Counted from the stretch's first letter, positions 11,516-23,659 are shown. The stretch is 64,000 nt of DNA from Collybia mongolica (GCA_013420905.1 JAAXNY010000013.1:1550001-1614000), one strand, 5' to 3'. Program-made: numbers and translations. Notes: generated from the letters alone by a model not told the origin.

Positions 11516-13405
11516 CTAGTAGACGTAGAGGTCCTCTTCACCGTCATAGTCGTCATAATCTCCGTCCCAGTAATCATAACCGAGATATTCGTCATCGTCG
11601 TCATCATCTTCATCCTCAGAGTCTGTCACCTCCTCCAGCATGTCCCAGATAACATGTGGAATCACTTTTTTCAATTCCTCAACTCCGCTGTTGAACAGAT
11701 AACGACAACATTCGAGGTTCAACGTTTCGATTCCTGCTCCAGCATTTTTCCTCGTCTTTAAACAGGCAATCAATTGCTTCAAGAGCTTCGAAGTTTGCTT
11801 TGGGCTCTGCGAAGTGGCTTCGAAGTTCCACCCTGTGATCGAAAGCTCACGCAAGGCAGGAAAATGGCGATGCGCAGCCTTCTGGTGGCGTTTCCTATCC
11901 TTTTTCGGAATTCCGGGGCGCCTCGAAGACAGCACATCGAGGATGTTGGTGGCGGCTTTATTCGGAAGTGCGTCGAGTTTGAGTATTGTCAAGCGTTCCA
12001 AATGACCAGAGAGATCCGACCAAGCAAGCCTTCCTAAATCAAGTCCTGCAACTTCCAAGCAATTCAGACCTTCCAGCGGCAGGATACTCCAAAACGTGCC
12101 GCGACCTTCTCCAACTGAGGGGTCGCCTATGTCGCCTAGTATATGCACATTAAGGCTGAATTTAGGACCTTCAGAAGGCTCCTCCAGATTACTCCCAGGA
12201 TGGCACCATGCATCAACTTTCAGTGACACTCCGCCAAGTCGGGGGGATGTCACCTTCAGGTAGCGAATGGGCGGTCGTACCCCGATAATGTTCTCGGGAT
12301 TGAACGTGAAACGCATTATCCCAAAAATGTCTGCTAAGTTATGTCTTGTGGTGTCCAGCGAGTGGATGCTGACTGACGATGTTGCAGAATAAGATATGTG
12401 GTTTAGAAGTTTAATACTAGACATAATACTCGAGTTCAGAGATATTACCGATAAGCTGGGAAGAAGGATGGGAGGGCCAATGTCGACATCTGCATGAGGT
12501 ACTGGGAACAAGCCATCAAGATCAAGCCGTTTTAGATCTGGCGAGTTCTTCAGTATGGAAATGAGCTGGAGTATTGATGGGCTATGGCCACTTCCTGTAA
12601 GGATACTGGAATTGGATATCTGAAGTGTGACAAGGTTATCGAGAGGCGGAAGGTCCCAGGATACGTCACAGTTGACAAGCTTCAGAACGCGCAGACAAGG
12701 ATGTTTCGCTGCAAACAACCTATCGGGAAGGCGACCTGACCCTTCACTCGTAGTGCAATTTATTTGAAAATGTTCTAACAAAGGGGCTGGATAAGTCTCC
12801 AGGATGTTCAATAACTCTCGGGCCATCGGGCTCTGTAAGGTCAAGGATAGATGTCGCATTCTATCCATATTCTCCAACGCAGCCTTGACCGGTTGGAGTG
12901 AACGATAGGTGAGCTTTGCTGACAGAGTCAATGCCGCCTGCTTGGATCGTTCTAGGAACACCTCAACCCACGTCCCACTCTCGTAGCCATGAATGTCGAT
13001 ACAACTCCACAGACTAGGGCTTTGCAGTGCGACATGACGCCAGTGGCCACAGACATGGGATATGGTTGTCCACTTTGTTCGCTCATAAGGATAAGATGAC
13101 TGAGATTTTGATTGAATGAGCTGAAATATTGTGGAGAGTATTTCAGGGGGTAATTGGGAGATAAGGACAAGCTCATTGCGACGCGTCTTCAGAGCCCTGA
13201 TTTTATCTTGATAGTTCTCAATCTCCTCATCAATCATCTGAGCGGCTTTTAAATTTGTGCCAAATTCTTTGATAGAGGGCGTAGCAGGGGAAGAGTAAAG
13301 GAGTACCATTGAGATTCTACGTGTCATCAGCTTGAAGATTCGTTTGATACAACAGTGACCTTTCAACGGCTGAAGAATCGTACCGATTATAGGGGTCATC
13401 AACAA
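11516..13405 (-). CDS. F-box protein with LRR-like C-terminal region
   Basis: F-box proteins bring substrates to SCF ubiquitin ligases through Skp1. This is a single open frame of up to 629 codons. A coiled-coil-like helix (EEIENYQDKIRALKTRRNEL, about residues 60-79) leads into the F-box (LPPEILSTIFQLI, about 85-97, with ISHVCGHWRHVALQSPSLWS to about 135). This helix-plus-F-box start is typical of the very large Agaricomycete F-box families. The rest has irregular leucine-rich repeats. The C-terminus is strongly acidic and tyrosine-rich (Asp/Glu run at about 600-615). The start at 13405 is the longest; Met33 or Met57 would also precede the coiled coil and may be the real start. No partner or substrate can be inferred. 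Confidence 0.75.
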   Translation of the reverse strand: MLMTPIIGTILQPLKGHCCIKRIFKLMTRRISMVLLYSSPATPSIKEFGTNLKAAQMIDEEIENYQDKIRALKTRRNELVLISQLPPEILSTIFQLIQSKSQSSYPYERTKWTTISHVCGHWRHVALQSPSLWSCIDIHGYESGTWVEVFLERSKQAALTLSAKLTYRSLQPVKAALENMDRMRHLSLTLQSPMARELLNILETYPAPLLEHFQINCTTSEGSGRLPDRLFAAKHPCLRVLKLVNCDVSWDLPPLDNLVTLQISNSSILTGSGHSPSILQLISILKNSPDLKRLDLDGLFPVPHADVDIGPPILLPSLSVISLNSSIMSSIKLLNHISYSATSSVSIHSLDTTRHNLADIFGIMRFTFNPENIIGVRPPIRYLKVTSPRLGGVSLKVDAWCHPGSNLEEPSEGPKFSLNVHILGDIGDPSVGEGRGTFWSILPLEGLNCLEVAGLDLGRLAWSDLSGHLERLTILKLDALPNKAATNILDVLSSRRPGIPKKDRKRHQKAAHRHFPALRELSITGWNFEATSQSPKQTSKLLKQLIACLKTRKNAGAGIETLNLECCRYLFNSGVEELKKVIPHVIWDMLEEVTDSEDEDDDDDDEYLGYDYWDGDYDDYDGEEDLYVY

Positions 13406-14455
13406 GGTTTCATCAAACCGAAAAACCTTTCAAAAATCTCCTCTTAGCCTAAGTAATGCCAGCCGTTGGGGTACGATGAATGGGAGAGTGTGGCGATACG
13501 CACATACAAAACGAACAAACAAATTCGGATACGTCCGGGAAGGAAGGGAAGGCCCGACTACATACATAAGGTTGAACCAGGCTCAAAGAACAAGGAGTTG
13601 ATAAATAATGAATTGCCTACTTCTCGCCATATTAATATCACATTTTCCGACGGCCACAATGCCTATACTCTTCAAGCGGGGTCGATCGACGACGTAACAC
13701 GATAAACTAATAGCTTTCACTTGGTCTATGATTTCCGAGAAGACTATATACGGATATTCCGTCTCGTATATACCTCATGTGCTCTAGTATAGCAGCACGT
13801 AGGCACATTTTTCAGGTACATATGAACTCTAGGGAGCCTCTACCCAGGTAAAGAGACCTGAAGCACGCACGAAGCACGGCTGACGGGAGCCAGAACCTAG
13901 CGAAAGCCATCGTTAGCACTAAAGCACGAGCTGCAGATAGGAAAATCAGACTCACCTCGACTGAAGCCAACGCCTACCCATGCCTTAGAGATGTAGAGGG
14001 ACGCCAGTCATCACAAACCAAGTAAACGGAAGCCCTCGATCGAATCACAAGTCGAAACCTTAACATAGACTGTAAAGTCCGAATTTGATATATGAGATGG
14101 GATGGGGCAGGTTGATAGGCTATCCAGCGCGAACTCGATCATATCAAATTGGCCAGCCTAGCAGACGGGTTAAAAGAAAACCGATCCCGCCTATGGGGGT
14201 TTGAGTCAGGGTGTCTGAACCAAGGGGGAAGGAGAGTTCAGAAAAGGTTAACGAGAACATGGTTCATTGAGGGTTGTAGTATGGTGGTGGTTATGAGATT
14301 AGACGGAAAGAGACGACCGTCATTGGGCCTATGTAGGTGAGGTTGGTGGGGAGACTTTTGACTGAGCAAAATACGCAATATTGGGACCTGTGCCTAACTT
14401 TCAAAAAACCAGAATCGTTTATATTAGCTATTGCCTACGTTTTTGGGAAACAAGC
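13406..14455. other. intergenic, no gene recognised
   Basis: About 1 kb between the F-box gene start and the MDM35 gene end. A 79-codon frame at 13466-13705 has no recognisable motif. I see no RNA gene or repeat. Confidence 0.5.
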
Positions 14456-14826
14456 CTAAGCCGATGGGGGATTTTCTGATAACGGACATCCAGGTGGTTC
14501 TGTCAAAGGGTTCTCAGCTCTTGCTTGCTGCAGGAGAGTGTCAAGACCTTTCTCCTTCACGGCTTTCTAAAAACGTTCGCTATAATTTCCATTGATGAAT
14601 GATTTCATAAATCAGGACGCACTTGTACACACTCTTTATAGCTCTCCCATACCTTACCACACTTCTGCTGGAATTCATCCGCCTTCTGTTTCGAGTAATT
14701 AGCGCGCTGCTCCGGCGAAGCTGAGGCCGCAACGGCAGGTTCGAGGTAACCTTCGAACCAGGCGTTAAAGCAAGAGTCGTATGCAAGTTTAAGAGGTGTG
14801 CATTGTGGGGAGAGACTGTGAGCCAT
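14456..14826 (-). CDS. MDM35: MDM35/TRIAP1-family intermembrane-space protein
   Basis: Mdm35 is a small mitochondrial intermembrane-space protein that binds Ups1/Ups2-type lipid transfer proteins and protects them during phosphatidic acid and phosphatidylserine transport. Two exons encode 104 residues: 14826-14623 and 14566-14456, joined across a 56-base intron. Exon 1 begins MAHSLSPQCTPLKLAYDSC and contains both halves of the twin CX9C motif (C-TPLKLAYDS-C and C-GKVWESYKE-C), plus the conserved FNAWFEGYLEP. Exon 2 continues KAVKEKGLDTLLQQARAENP, the usual family C-terminus, and ends at a TAG at 14456. The start is set by the conserved MAHS. An in-frame ATG 14 codons upstream is less likely. 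The whole family length is present. Confidence 0.9.
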
Positions 14827-15038
14827 GGTTATTCCAGTATCCGTTGAGCAAAGTTGGTTCCCGATCACATGTCACACATGTCGAAGTGCAAACTCCGAAC
14901 GTTTCGCTCATGGCACCCGCATGCCCTGGCTGCCAACCGCCAATTGAGTGGGAAATGGTGCAAGAACTGTGCATAAACCTTGCTTGCCTTTTTGTCTCTG
15001 CTATCTACTACTAGCGTCACTTGTAAGCTGTATCAACA
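14827..15038. promoter_or_regulatory. divergent promoter, MDM35 and HET-domain gene
   Basis: Only 212 bases separate the two divergent start codons, so the promoters must share this stretch. No specific site was identified. Confidence 0.5.
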
Positions 15039-16961
15039 ATGCGTTCAACGAAACCGGCACACCAGCGAGTTATCTATGAATCTCCGCTCAGTCTATTACC
15101 GGATGCTACCGTCGATATTAACACAACTGCCACCGTAGGACACTTTCGTCTAATTGATTGTGTACGCTACACCAGGGACCAAATTCTCTGTGTAGAGGAA
15201 TATGGGAGTGCTTCGATCCTCGGGTTGCAATACTCAGCAATCTCATATGTCTGGAAGGGAAATTTAGAAGGGGGACTGTCGCCTCCCAATGGCCTCGGGG
15301 CATTCTCTGTGAGGGGCGCAGAGGATGGGGATCCCATTAGCCTTGATGTCCTGCACCATGCTTGCTCTGCATCCATCATTGAGGGGGCAGATCGACTCTG
15401 GTTGGACCGCCTATGCATCATCCAGACGAGCCGTGATGATAAAGCATGGCAGATCGCGCGGATGTATGACATATATAGAGCTTGCGAGGTCTGCGTTATC
15501 CTCCCAGGTGGGATTAACCGTTTAGTTTCCGAAGAAGAGGAAACACCCTGGATCACTCGTGCGTGGACCCTACAAGAGGTTACAGCCCCAAAGAGAGCAG
15601 TAGTTCTTTTTCATTGGGAACGTGGTGCCGGGGAGTGGGAGGGTTGGCAAGGTGGTGTTAAAAGCAAAGTGACCGAAGTCGTCAAAAAACAATCTGCTGT
15701 TACATCGCTGCCTGGGATGCTGAAGGCTTGTTATTATCCTATGGCTTTGACATGGACTCCAGCAAACAGCTCTGATATCTGTGATGATATCTCGTTGTCA
15801 ATCCTCGGATCCTACGGGGAATCTTCCATCGGATCACTCTTATGGGCACTAGAGATGGACGATCCAGACGGCAGAGCCGTCGCCATCTGGCAATCAGCCC
15901 TGTTGCGCACATCGTCTCGCCCCGTGGACATGATTTTGAGCATCATGGGTATATTCGGTGTTTCCCTCGATGCTCGAAAGTTTCATAAGAACGATCGGAT
16001 TGGTGCGACGATCTCCCTCGCTCAAGAGATCTTGCGCAATGGTGGAAAGCCCGCCTGGTTAGCGATGACATTGGACATACCCCCTTCTCGGTTCCTATCT
16101 TCCTTCCCCGACTTCCCTACCACAGACGTCAGTGGAGACATCCATTGGAATTTAAGGCACGGCCCCATTAATGTCAATGTTAACGATGATATTTATGACA
16201 TTGACGAGCTAAATGAGGTCGACTCTGACGAGGAAAGAAGAGAGGGAGAGGACGCGTCCAATGTACTATTACCCAACACTTGGGTAAAGGACATACCGAG
16301 GGGTACCATGGACGACGACGGTTATCTGAACCTTGCTTGCAAGGCGGCACCTATCGTCTTCACCGGAGAGGTGTTTGGCAAGAGGCGGACCAATTTGGCG
16401 AAGAATAATAACGACATCTTGGAAGAAGACTCGAGAGGTGTCACGCGCCTTGTTGGGACCGATGGAAAGGTTTGGGAACTCCCGATACCTCGAGGTACTC
16501 TAGAAGCCCAATTTTCGTCACTAGTTGAAGGCCACAGTACCCGAGCTTTCATCTCTTTCTTAGGCATTTCTCACAAATTCCCCCGGGATCCTGTTTTTCA
16601 ACACGACCCACGCCCGTTCGGAGGGATCATGCTTCCAGAAGACAGTCCCCTCCGCGCTTTTGCCGTAGAAGAGCACAGCTCGGGAAAATTCCACAGGTCT
16701 TCGGCCTTCATGTTACCTGAAGAGTTCAAGAGTGTTATTGAAAGGTGGGAGAGGTATACATTTGCCATCGGGGGCCCAGATCCGCTTTTAGCAGGGACTC
16801 ACCACGGGCCTGCGCTCATGGCGTCAGACTTTGAGCCACACACACCCTCGACGAATTCGGCTTCCAAATGTTATTCTCACTTCAGCGTGGTATGGCGGCG
16901 TTGGCCATGCGGGGTCAAGAAGTACTTCGCGACTATCAGTAATTGGTGGAAGTCCTCATAG
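15039..16961 (+). CDS. HET-domain (heterokaryon incompatibility) protein
   Basis: This is an intronless 640-codon frame. The N-terminal third carries the three HET blocks in order: YSAISYVWKG (about residues 65-74), the block around LWLDRLCIIQTSRDDKAWQI with MYDIYRACEVCVILPGG (about 120-160), and PWITRAWTLQEV (about 171-182). HET domains trigger cell death when incompatible hyphae fuse in ascomycetes. In Agaricomycetes such genes are numerous and mostly untested, so a role in self/non-self recognition is only a family-based guess. The C-terminal two thirds have no domain I recognise; they include an acidic patch (DELNEVDSDEERREGED) near residue 390. There is no NACHT, WD or other companion domain. 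Confidence 0.85.
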   Translation: MRSTKPAHQRVIYESPLSLLPDATVDINTTATVGHFRLIDCVRYTRDQILCVEEYGSASILGLQYSAISYVWKGNLEGGLSPPNGLGAFSVRGAEDGDPISLDVLHHACSASIIEGADRLWLDRLCIIQTSRDDKAWQIARMYDIYRACEVCVILPGGINRLVSEEEETPWITRAWTLQEVTAPKRAVVLFHWERGAGEWEGWQGGVKSKVTEVVKKQSAVTSLPGMLKACYYPMALTWTPANSSDICDDISLSILGSYGESSIGSLLWALEMDDPDGRAVAIWQSALLRTSSRPVDMILSIMGIFGVSLDARKFHKNDRIGATISLAQEILRNGGKPAWLAMTLDIPPSRFLSSFPDFPTTDVSGDIHWNLRHGPINVNVNDDIYDIDELNEVDSDEERREGEDASNVLLPNTWVKDIPRGTMDDDGYLNLACKAAPIVFTGEVFGKRRTNLAKNNNDILEEDSRGVTRLVGTDGKVWELPIPRGTLEAQFSSLVEGHSTRAFISFLGISHKFPRDPVFQHDPRPFGGIMLPEDSPLRAFAVEEHSSGKFHRSSAFMLPEEFKSVIERWERYTFAIGGPDPLLAGTHHGPALMASDFEPHTPSTNSASKCYSHFSVVWRRWPCGVKKYFATISNWWKSS

Positions 16962-17809
16962 ACGAGCGTCACTTGATACCCCAATTGTATCATCATTTGG
17001 TATGTATATTCAAATAATGTCCAGTCACGCCGTCGTATAATTGGCGGTAAACATACTCCCTATTAAAGTTGTGGAAAGAACAGGGTTAAATTTTATTGTA
17101 CAGCTTCTTCATTCATCTAAAATCAAAAATCTTATGGGAGGAATGGAACAATTGTGGGGGGGTCACTCTCTTTCTTCGTGTCGAGATGATTATGATAACT
17201 TCCATCGCTGGAACGCCAGGTCAGTATCTAACTCAAGCTTTAAAGGGGATTGAGAAGCATACCTTCTCAGCGGATATATAACTTCTGCAGGGTAGCTATA
17301 GTAAACAGAGCTTCCTGTGTCTACTGTTTCTGGCATGTCAGAGAGGGTACCCATACTGGGACGCAACGACTAATGGAAAAGTTAGAACTACCAAATATTC
17401 TCATTACGTAGACATACGTTGGTCCGAAATTTGAGCAAAAGGTCTCTGTGACGAAACCGGGGGTCGGAGGTGTCAGAAATTTCTCGTAAGAAAGACCGAG
17501 CATTTAACCTGTGTTAGATAGGTTAAGGGGCAGGTGAAATAATTGGGAAAATTGATAGCCTACGAGGCAAGTAAGGAGATGGAAAAGACTAATCCATGAA
17601 ATCTGTAAGATAGACCGACAACGCCCAAACAACTGGCACACACTTTTAGCCAAAGCAGAGCCAATCGCACCCCATATAACTACGGTGAAGTTTGACATAA
17701 TGGTCCCCTTCCAGTTAACTTACTAACTCACGGTTTTGGGGCATCGCTACAAACTAATAATAATGTCACATCCATTAGCACATCGTGTTCCAGGCATCGA
17801 TAGACCTAC
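16962..17809. other. intergenic or unresolved exons
   Basis: Minus-strand frames at 17321-17503 and 17504-17698 are rich in hydrophobic residues. They could be divergent last exons of the membrane-protein gene that follows, but no clean splice joins them. Otherwise nothing is recognised. Confidence 0.35.
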
Positions 17810-18777
17810 TCACACAAATCGTGATCGCAACGGTCGACACGCTGTAATATCATCGATAAGTGCCATGTAATGCTGAACACTGCCGGTTTGGTTTACCTCG
17901 TCAACAACCCAGTCTCTGTGATAAAAGTTGAGCAGGTGCCGAGGGCTAATAAGCAACGACACTTACGCATCGTCATTGGAATCAGATGATCGAGGGTCCG
18001 CTTGAGCCTGAGCACAGAAGTGATCCAATAAGGCATAAATATTGATAACAGAAGAGTGATAAATGTACTTGATGGCCTCTCTCCGACGTTCTATGTAAAA
18101 CATCGTGAGCGTAACAGCAATTAGAATGTCGACCACCGCCCCAGTCGCCCAAGTGACAGCAGCGAACCAGCTTCCCTGAAATTTAGCCAGGCTCTGTGTC
18201 GCTAACACAACTGTCATCCCTACGCTGCCCACGAATCGCAGGAGTGAGAGGAACCAGCACGTATAAGCCACATATGGCTTTCCTGCGACCCTCAATACTT
18301 GACGACCAAAATAGACCTGCGAGAGTGTAAGGATATAGAGAAGAATACTGTGAACCGACACACCTGGACCAAAGTGGCGATGACTGCACTCATGAACGTT
18401 GAGATGACGTATCCGACGGGTGATTTGGAGAAAATCTTGGCCGGTTCATTGAGATGAATAATTGAAATGTTGAAAAACCCAGAAGCCGTGGAGCAGGTGT
18501 GTATGAGTTCACAAAGCCTGTTCCAACAAATCAGGGCTGCGAAAGCAGTCGGCCGCAAAAGGGTCTGTACCATAAGACAATAACCTTGGTGGATTGTCAG
18601 GAATCAGTTCGAGAAAGACTTCATGAATCTTACCATCAACTTGATGGACCGTCTGTCTTGTTGAAAATGATGACTATAGTAAGAGTAGGCTTGGGAAGTC
18701 ACGATTCCAAACAGAAAGGTAGAAATCCATGAACCGATTTCCAACGTCGCGAGGTTGAACTTCAAGTGGAATTCCAT
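17810..18777 (-). CDS. seven-TM-like membrane protein (DUF6534-like), possibly decayed
   Basis: The pieces resemble the multi-pass proteins that are very numerous in Agaricomycetes and have no known function. The start at 18777 gives LEIGSWISTFLFGIVTSQAYSYY, the typical first helix and loop. After an intron near 18650 come further hydrophobic stretches. The join SAVIATLVQ to VYFGRQVLRVAGK across an intron near 18370-18323 matches the family middle (a VQ-FF-x-R-type loop). Next are two more helices and VVDILIAVTLTMFYIERRR. The frame stops at 17963, but that TAA overlaps a GTAAGT splice donor, and splicing to 17879 would end the protein at 17810. The expected last helix is missing or unrecognisable, so the gene may be truncated. 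Exon structure is uncertain. Confidence 0.5.
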
Positions 18778-20587
18778 GACTATACGACTTCCAGAGAATG
18801 CCAGAGAAGATTCACACCATACATTTCTTTTATTGGTGAAGTATAGGCGCCTGGTCCTACATATATGGAGATTTCGACACACACGCTCGCTAGATAGGGA
18901 AGACCGATGGCTTATGTCAAAACTATTTGTTCCTTGGAAGTTGCATCAATCCAGGATGATTATCTGGATCAGATGTTATCGGTGTAGATGGTACACACAA
19001 TCTTATGACCCAGAGGAGGGAGATCTCACCAAGATCTGACAATGATACATGGTGTGAGCAATAGATGTTGAGAGAAAAGATCTCTCAACGCCTCAAATAC
19101 CGAAGTTATCGGATGGGACCGTTTCCATTCAGCTCGGCAGAGAAGCGAAAAGTCGTACTGTCCATCAAGATGCACAGTGACCGCCGTTACTGCCATTCTT
19201 GAGCTGGGAGTGAGAGATATGGTTTTAATTAACAGCTTGGGAATCAAATCAAATATGCAGAATAGTTCGGCACAACAATACATTTGTATCGGTGCTTTGA
19301 TAGGCTCCAACATCAACGGGACTCGAGACTCCCCGAAGGAAGGTGCTAGCAGTATTCGGATTTCATCTCGGCTTTAAACATGTCTGGCAACCAGACAAGC
19401 ACCAAGTCACACATCCGTGTTATCGCCCTGTTAATACTTTTAGAAGCTTAGTCTCTTTTTAAAATCAAGTCTCCAATTCCGATCCTGGCTTTCATGATCA
19501 ACAAAATACCGTTTGAAACATGCAGAAGACGTTCGAGCGCAACCGTGCGCGCGATAGTGGACCCACAAAGGCCAAGGAGTTGGAACACCTGAGATGATGC
19601 GTACGTTCAAACTTGTACTTGAATCAGATGGATTTGAAGTGGTCGCAGGGTTTGTGCTATTGAGTTGCTATTGAGTAGGTCGACTTATCTACTAAATCAT
19701 CTGTAACTTGAATAAAGCTATATCCAACGATTCCAGAAACGCCAAATCACTGATTGTCCTATTCGTAAAACACGATACAAGACCGAAGTCAAGCATACGC
19801 CGTATAATAGTGACATCGACCGCCCCCCCTCGCTAATCCAAGCGTATTGACGTCTTCGGGTGGCTCTGTACTCATAGCTTCCACCAATACCTAGTGGACG
19901 GCGTATTTGGATTCCAACGCGCATTATCTCAGATTAACAAATAAACTCTCCAGTAATCGGAACCGAAGCCACCCCCAACCCCCCCCCCCCCACGCCACCG
20001 CCGATCGCAAGCACCCCTCACCACCCAGGAGCAAACCGGCATCCTGTGCAAACGTTCGGATGCTTGTCGAACTTCCGATGATGTCAGACAAGGGGTGAAT
20101 ATTAAGACAGAAATTACATTTTCCTGAAAGTTGGAAGATTAGGATGAGTCACTGATAACGCAAGCGTTTCGTCAGCATTAAATCCGGGGTGGCGGCGGTG
20201 GCGGCTCATGCATCGCGGGATATTTATAGGTCTACAGCCCCCAGAGAGATTTCAGTCGGATTTGAAGAATCATGTGGCTTATCATCGTAAACTGCTGGGA
20301 CGATGATAGCGCACTGGTGCCCCGGCGCGAGAACCTTAAAAACGTTCAGATATACACAACTCCCGCGTCTTCGGAATTTGGCCCATGTAAGTGGGTGCTC
20401 CTGGTGATGCATCCTACTTCCATGGAGTTAACGGAATGGAGCACGATTTCAAATGACATTCATAGCGGCATCGCGCCAAGTTTTTAGTGATAAAGGCGAA
20501 ATAGGACTCGACTGACTAAGGTCTGGATAACATTTCTTGAATTGACTCTGCCCAGTTGAATCAGACAATTACAAAATCAACCTATGT
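18778..20587. other. intergenic with a poly-C run
   Basis: About 1.8 kb without a recognisable gene. It contains an almost pure C tract near 19975-19992 and a GGCGGCGGTGGCGG stretch near 20190. No promoter or RNA could be supported. Confidence 0.5.
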
Positions 20588-23500
20588 TCATCCACCTCCG
20601 TCGAGACCGAAATGCAAACTCTGTGCCCAAAAGCCTTCATCCCATTCACCGTCCCACACAGTACCTATTCTGACAGGAACAGCCTCAGGGGCATTGAGTA
20701 CCTCCGGTAACCAGCGTGCCGAAGCAAAGACACTCAGGTCCAAAGGTTCCGCAGATGCCGGTATAGATATCGACGTAGGGTGATTGGTGGGATCACTACC
20801 CGGACTGGGGTTCCATCCCATCAAGGACTGTGGGTGGTTCATACCGCCCTGCGAAAATGAACTGACGTCATCCCCACGGGTCATTGATGAGTTGATAATC
20901 GCCCTCTCTTGTCCGCCCCAGAAATGGTTGGTTATTGGAGACAAGTTGGAAGAGTCGGCTGACTCGGTATCTTCACCTTCGCCATCCCTTTTACGCTTCC
21001 CTAGCCCACCTCCCTCAACTGGTCCTGTTATTCTTGAGGGGTCAGGTACAGCGGGTTTCGGTTTCATGCCCTCCATGTCCATCAATTTATCGAGTGTTCG
21101 CCAGCATCTTCGTGCCAGCTCCCAGGTGCCACCAATAGAAGTTAATGCTTCTAGGCAATTTAAGAGATGTAACTGGGTTTGAAGAGCCATCGTCGTCGAT
21201 CGGCTGAGGTTTGTGTGATTAGATTGTGTTTGTTGATATTGGCGTAGTTTAAAGCCGGAAAGATGGGCAATCGAGACGGTAAAGATTAAATAAATCATGT
21301 TCGGGTTAGAGAATGTCAATGAAGGGGATCCAGGGTGTGAGGTGGACGATAGGGTAAAATATTGTGATTGCTGGTATTTTTCGAGGAGAACATTGAAAGT
21401 AGAGGCCGCTTCGAGGAGCACATCCGCTGCTTGTTGCATCGATTTGTCCTTCGAGCTAGTAAATGGGAGTTATCGAGCAAAGCAAACATGATGATAGAAT
21501 TTGTCCTTACAATGGTCTGTATAGGAGGATGATCGCGACGTGGTATAACATGTTGACCTCGATCACTTCACGTTCTGGTTGATGCCCTATCGAGATCCGA
21601 TAATTGTGCGGGAGGGCATGATGCCACATATCCAGCTCTGTCTTCAGCTCCTGAAGCTTCTCCGCTTGTGATTGGGCCTCTGAAGGACTGAATCCAAGGT
21701 AAAAGTGAAAGTTGATGCGGCCTACTATTTGGCACAGAAGGATTGTATGGGTGAAGAGAGTTTGATTTTGAGATGCTGGCATGATTTCAGGAACGAGTGA
21801 CGAAGAGGTAGCGTCATCTTTCCGCTTATTCGGGTGTGACGAACTCGGCGCTCGCAAAGGATCCATGATAGCTGGAGGACGGCCAAGTTGAAGGGAAAGG
21901 AATAGATCCAACATTAACGATACGCCCCATATATTTCGTCGAGTTTGCCAATCTTCGGGTGGTAGATTCAGTTTGTTGGTGCTCGTGTCATGCTCATTTA
22001 GGTCCAAGTCCTGGGACATCCGTACTGCCAATCCTACAAACGGTGTAATCAACAAGCGATTCAGGGCGAATAGCAGTATTGCTTACCAACAAGTAACCAA
22101 GCCTGGCTCTCGAATCCTCGCCCGTGATCTCTCAGGGCAAGTAGGAGAAGGGCCTGGACTGTTTCTACTGAGCTGCCTTTCCTCATATCGGCGCCAACCG
22201 CTGTCCTCGATTGTTCGTACCATAAATCTGCAGCAACCTTCCCTGCTTCCCCGGCTCCACCCAAAATGCCGCTCGTTGTGGAGCCTAGAGAAGGCGACAA
22301 CCTCCCACTGTAAGCACAGAGAGCGAGGAGCATTGTGTTCAAACCGCCTGGGTTTATTGACGGCGAAGATCCCTGAATTCGGGGTTCTAAGAAAGGTCGA
22401 GGAGGGAGAAAGGGGAAGGAGGGGTAGACGTGTTGATAATAGACATCGATTAAATTACTAAGAATATGTGGTGGAGGGAGTTCAATTCCATCCGTTGTTG
22501 GTGTGTCGAAGAACCTTGCTTTAGGAGAACTCGTTAACGCCAGTTCAGCTGTACGCCTGAGATAAGGAGATTAATTGCGTAAAACCTTTTACAAAAAGAA
22601 GTCTGTACCAGTAACTTCCAGTGTACACATCATTCTTGCCTCTTGTGTTCGCCACAAGAGTGTCACGATTGGTTTCAGGTTCAATATCCATCATAGAACT
22701 GTCCACATTAGTCGACATTTGCACACCATCGTTTCCATAGTCGGGTAAAGTTGAGGAGGTACATGGGTAGAGTGTCTGTGAGGAGGCCGATTTGTTTCTC
22801 TCTCCAGGAAACCCAAATTCGATACCAGAAAGGTCACGATGAGTGGGATTTGATGACCACGTCTGAGATCCTGACAATTTCTCGGTCTGTTCGACGGTTG
22901 AAGATAAATAGGATGTGGGCGCGTTCTGGGTGCGTTCGAATGACTCCCTGGACGTGACACGTGGTTCTTGCACGTGAAATGTGATAGAGTCTCTGCGACT
23001 GTGAGCAGGAGTACTGGGTCGGTGAGGATGTGGCCAAATTAGAGAATCTGAGGTTGACGGCGCTGGGGCAATTTGATTGTCTGTCGGGGAAAGTGAAGGA
23101 TTTGATTTAACACCGTTACCGATCATAGGGAGAAGAGGTTTGGGAGTGTGTTCATTCTCTGTGCGATGGAAAGGAGCAAAAAACATGGCCAAATCATCCA
23201 CCACTTTAGCAGACTTTGAAGCTGTCCACGACACTTTATGGCTATCCCATACATCCTGAGTGCATGTCTTCGACTCTGCAAGCATGATTTCTGCTGCCTC
23301 GAGGAACGGGTCGGATGTATGACCAGAGTTTTTGGAAATGTATAGGCCCAAAAGCGTTTCGAGAAGTACAACTCGTGTCTCAGTATATCGAAGATATCCC
23401 GAAGGAGGGCCTCGGCGACGTGGTTCTCTTGAGTATGAGCATTCAATTTTGTTCTCTGTACAAAAGAAACATGGTTCCAGGCCGTCACACTACAATGCTC

Positions 23501-23659
23501 CACTTTAACATGGTAAACGGAAATGTCTATCCACGCGACTCACTTTTTTCCTTTTCAACCGACAAGTGTTACAGGCTATCCAGCAATTGAATTTCTTGTT
23601 GATTACTGAAAAACCAAATACGGACCTCGCGACACCTTTTTGTTAGACTTCTCCTGCAT
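20588..23659 (-). CDS. Zn2Cys6 fungal-specific transcription factor
   Basis: This is a zinc binuclear cluster activator or repressor with the fungal middle homology region. The zinc cluster is split over three exons and is invisible in any single frame. Exon 1 is 23659-23626 (start MQEKSNKKVSRA). Exon 2 is 23575-23544 and holds Cys-x2-Cys. Exon 3 starts at 23489 and completes the cluster with Cys spacing x6, x5, x2, x6, followed by SREPRRRGPPSGYLRYTET, the usual linker. A long Ser/Thr/Pro-rich linker follows. The middle region reads LIDVYYQHVYPSFPFLPP, LNTMLLALCAYSGR, VQALLLLALRDHGRG, GLAVRMSQDLDLNEHD and WGVSLMLDLFLSLQLGRPPAI, ending near 20588. Introns lie near 22600-22550, 22085-22050 and 21505-21440. 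It looks intact. The regulated genes are unknown; the aromatic-catabolism genes on both sides are candidates only by proximity. Confidence 0.85.
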
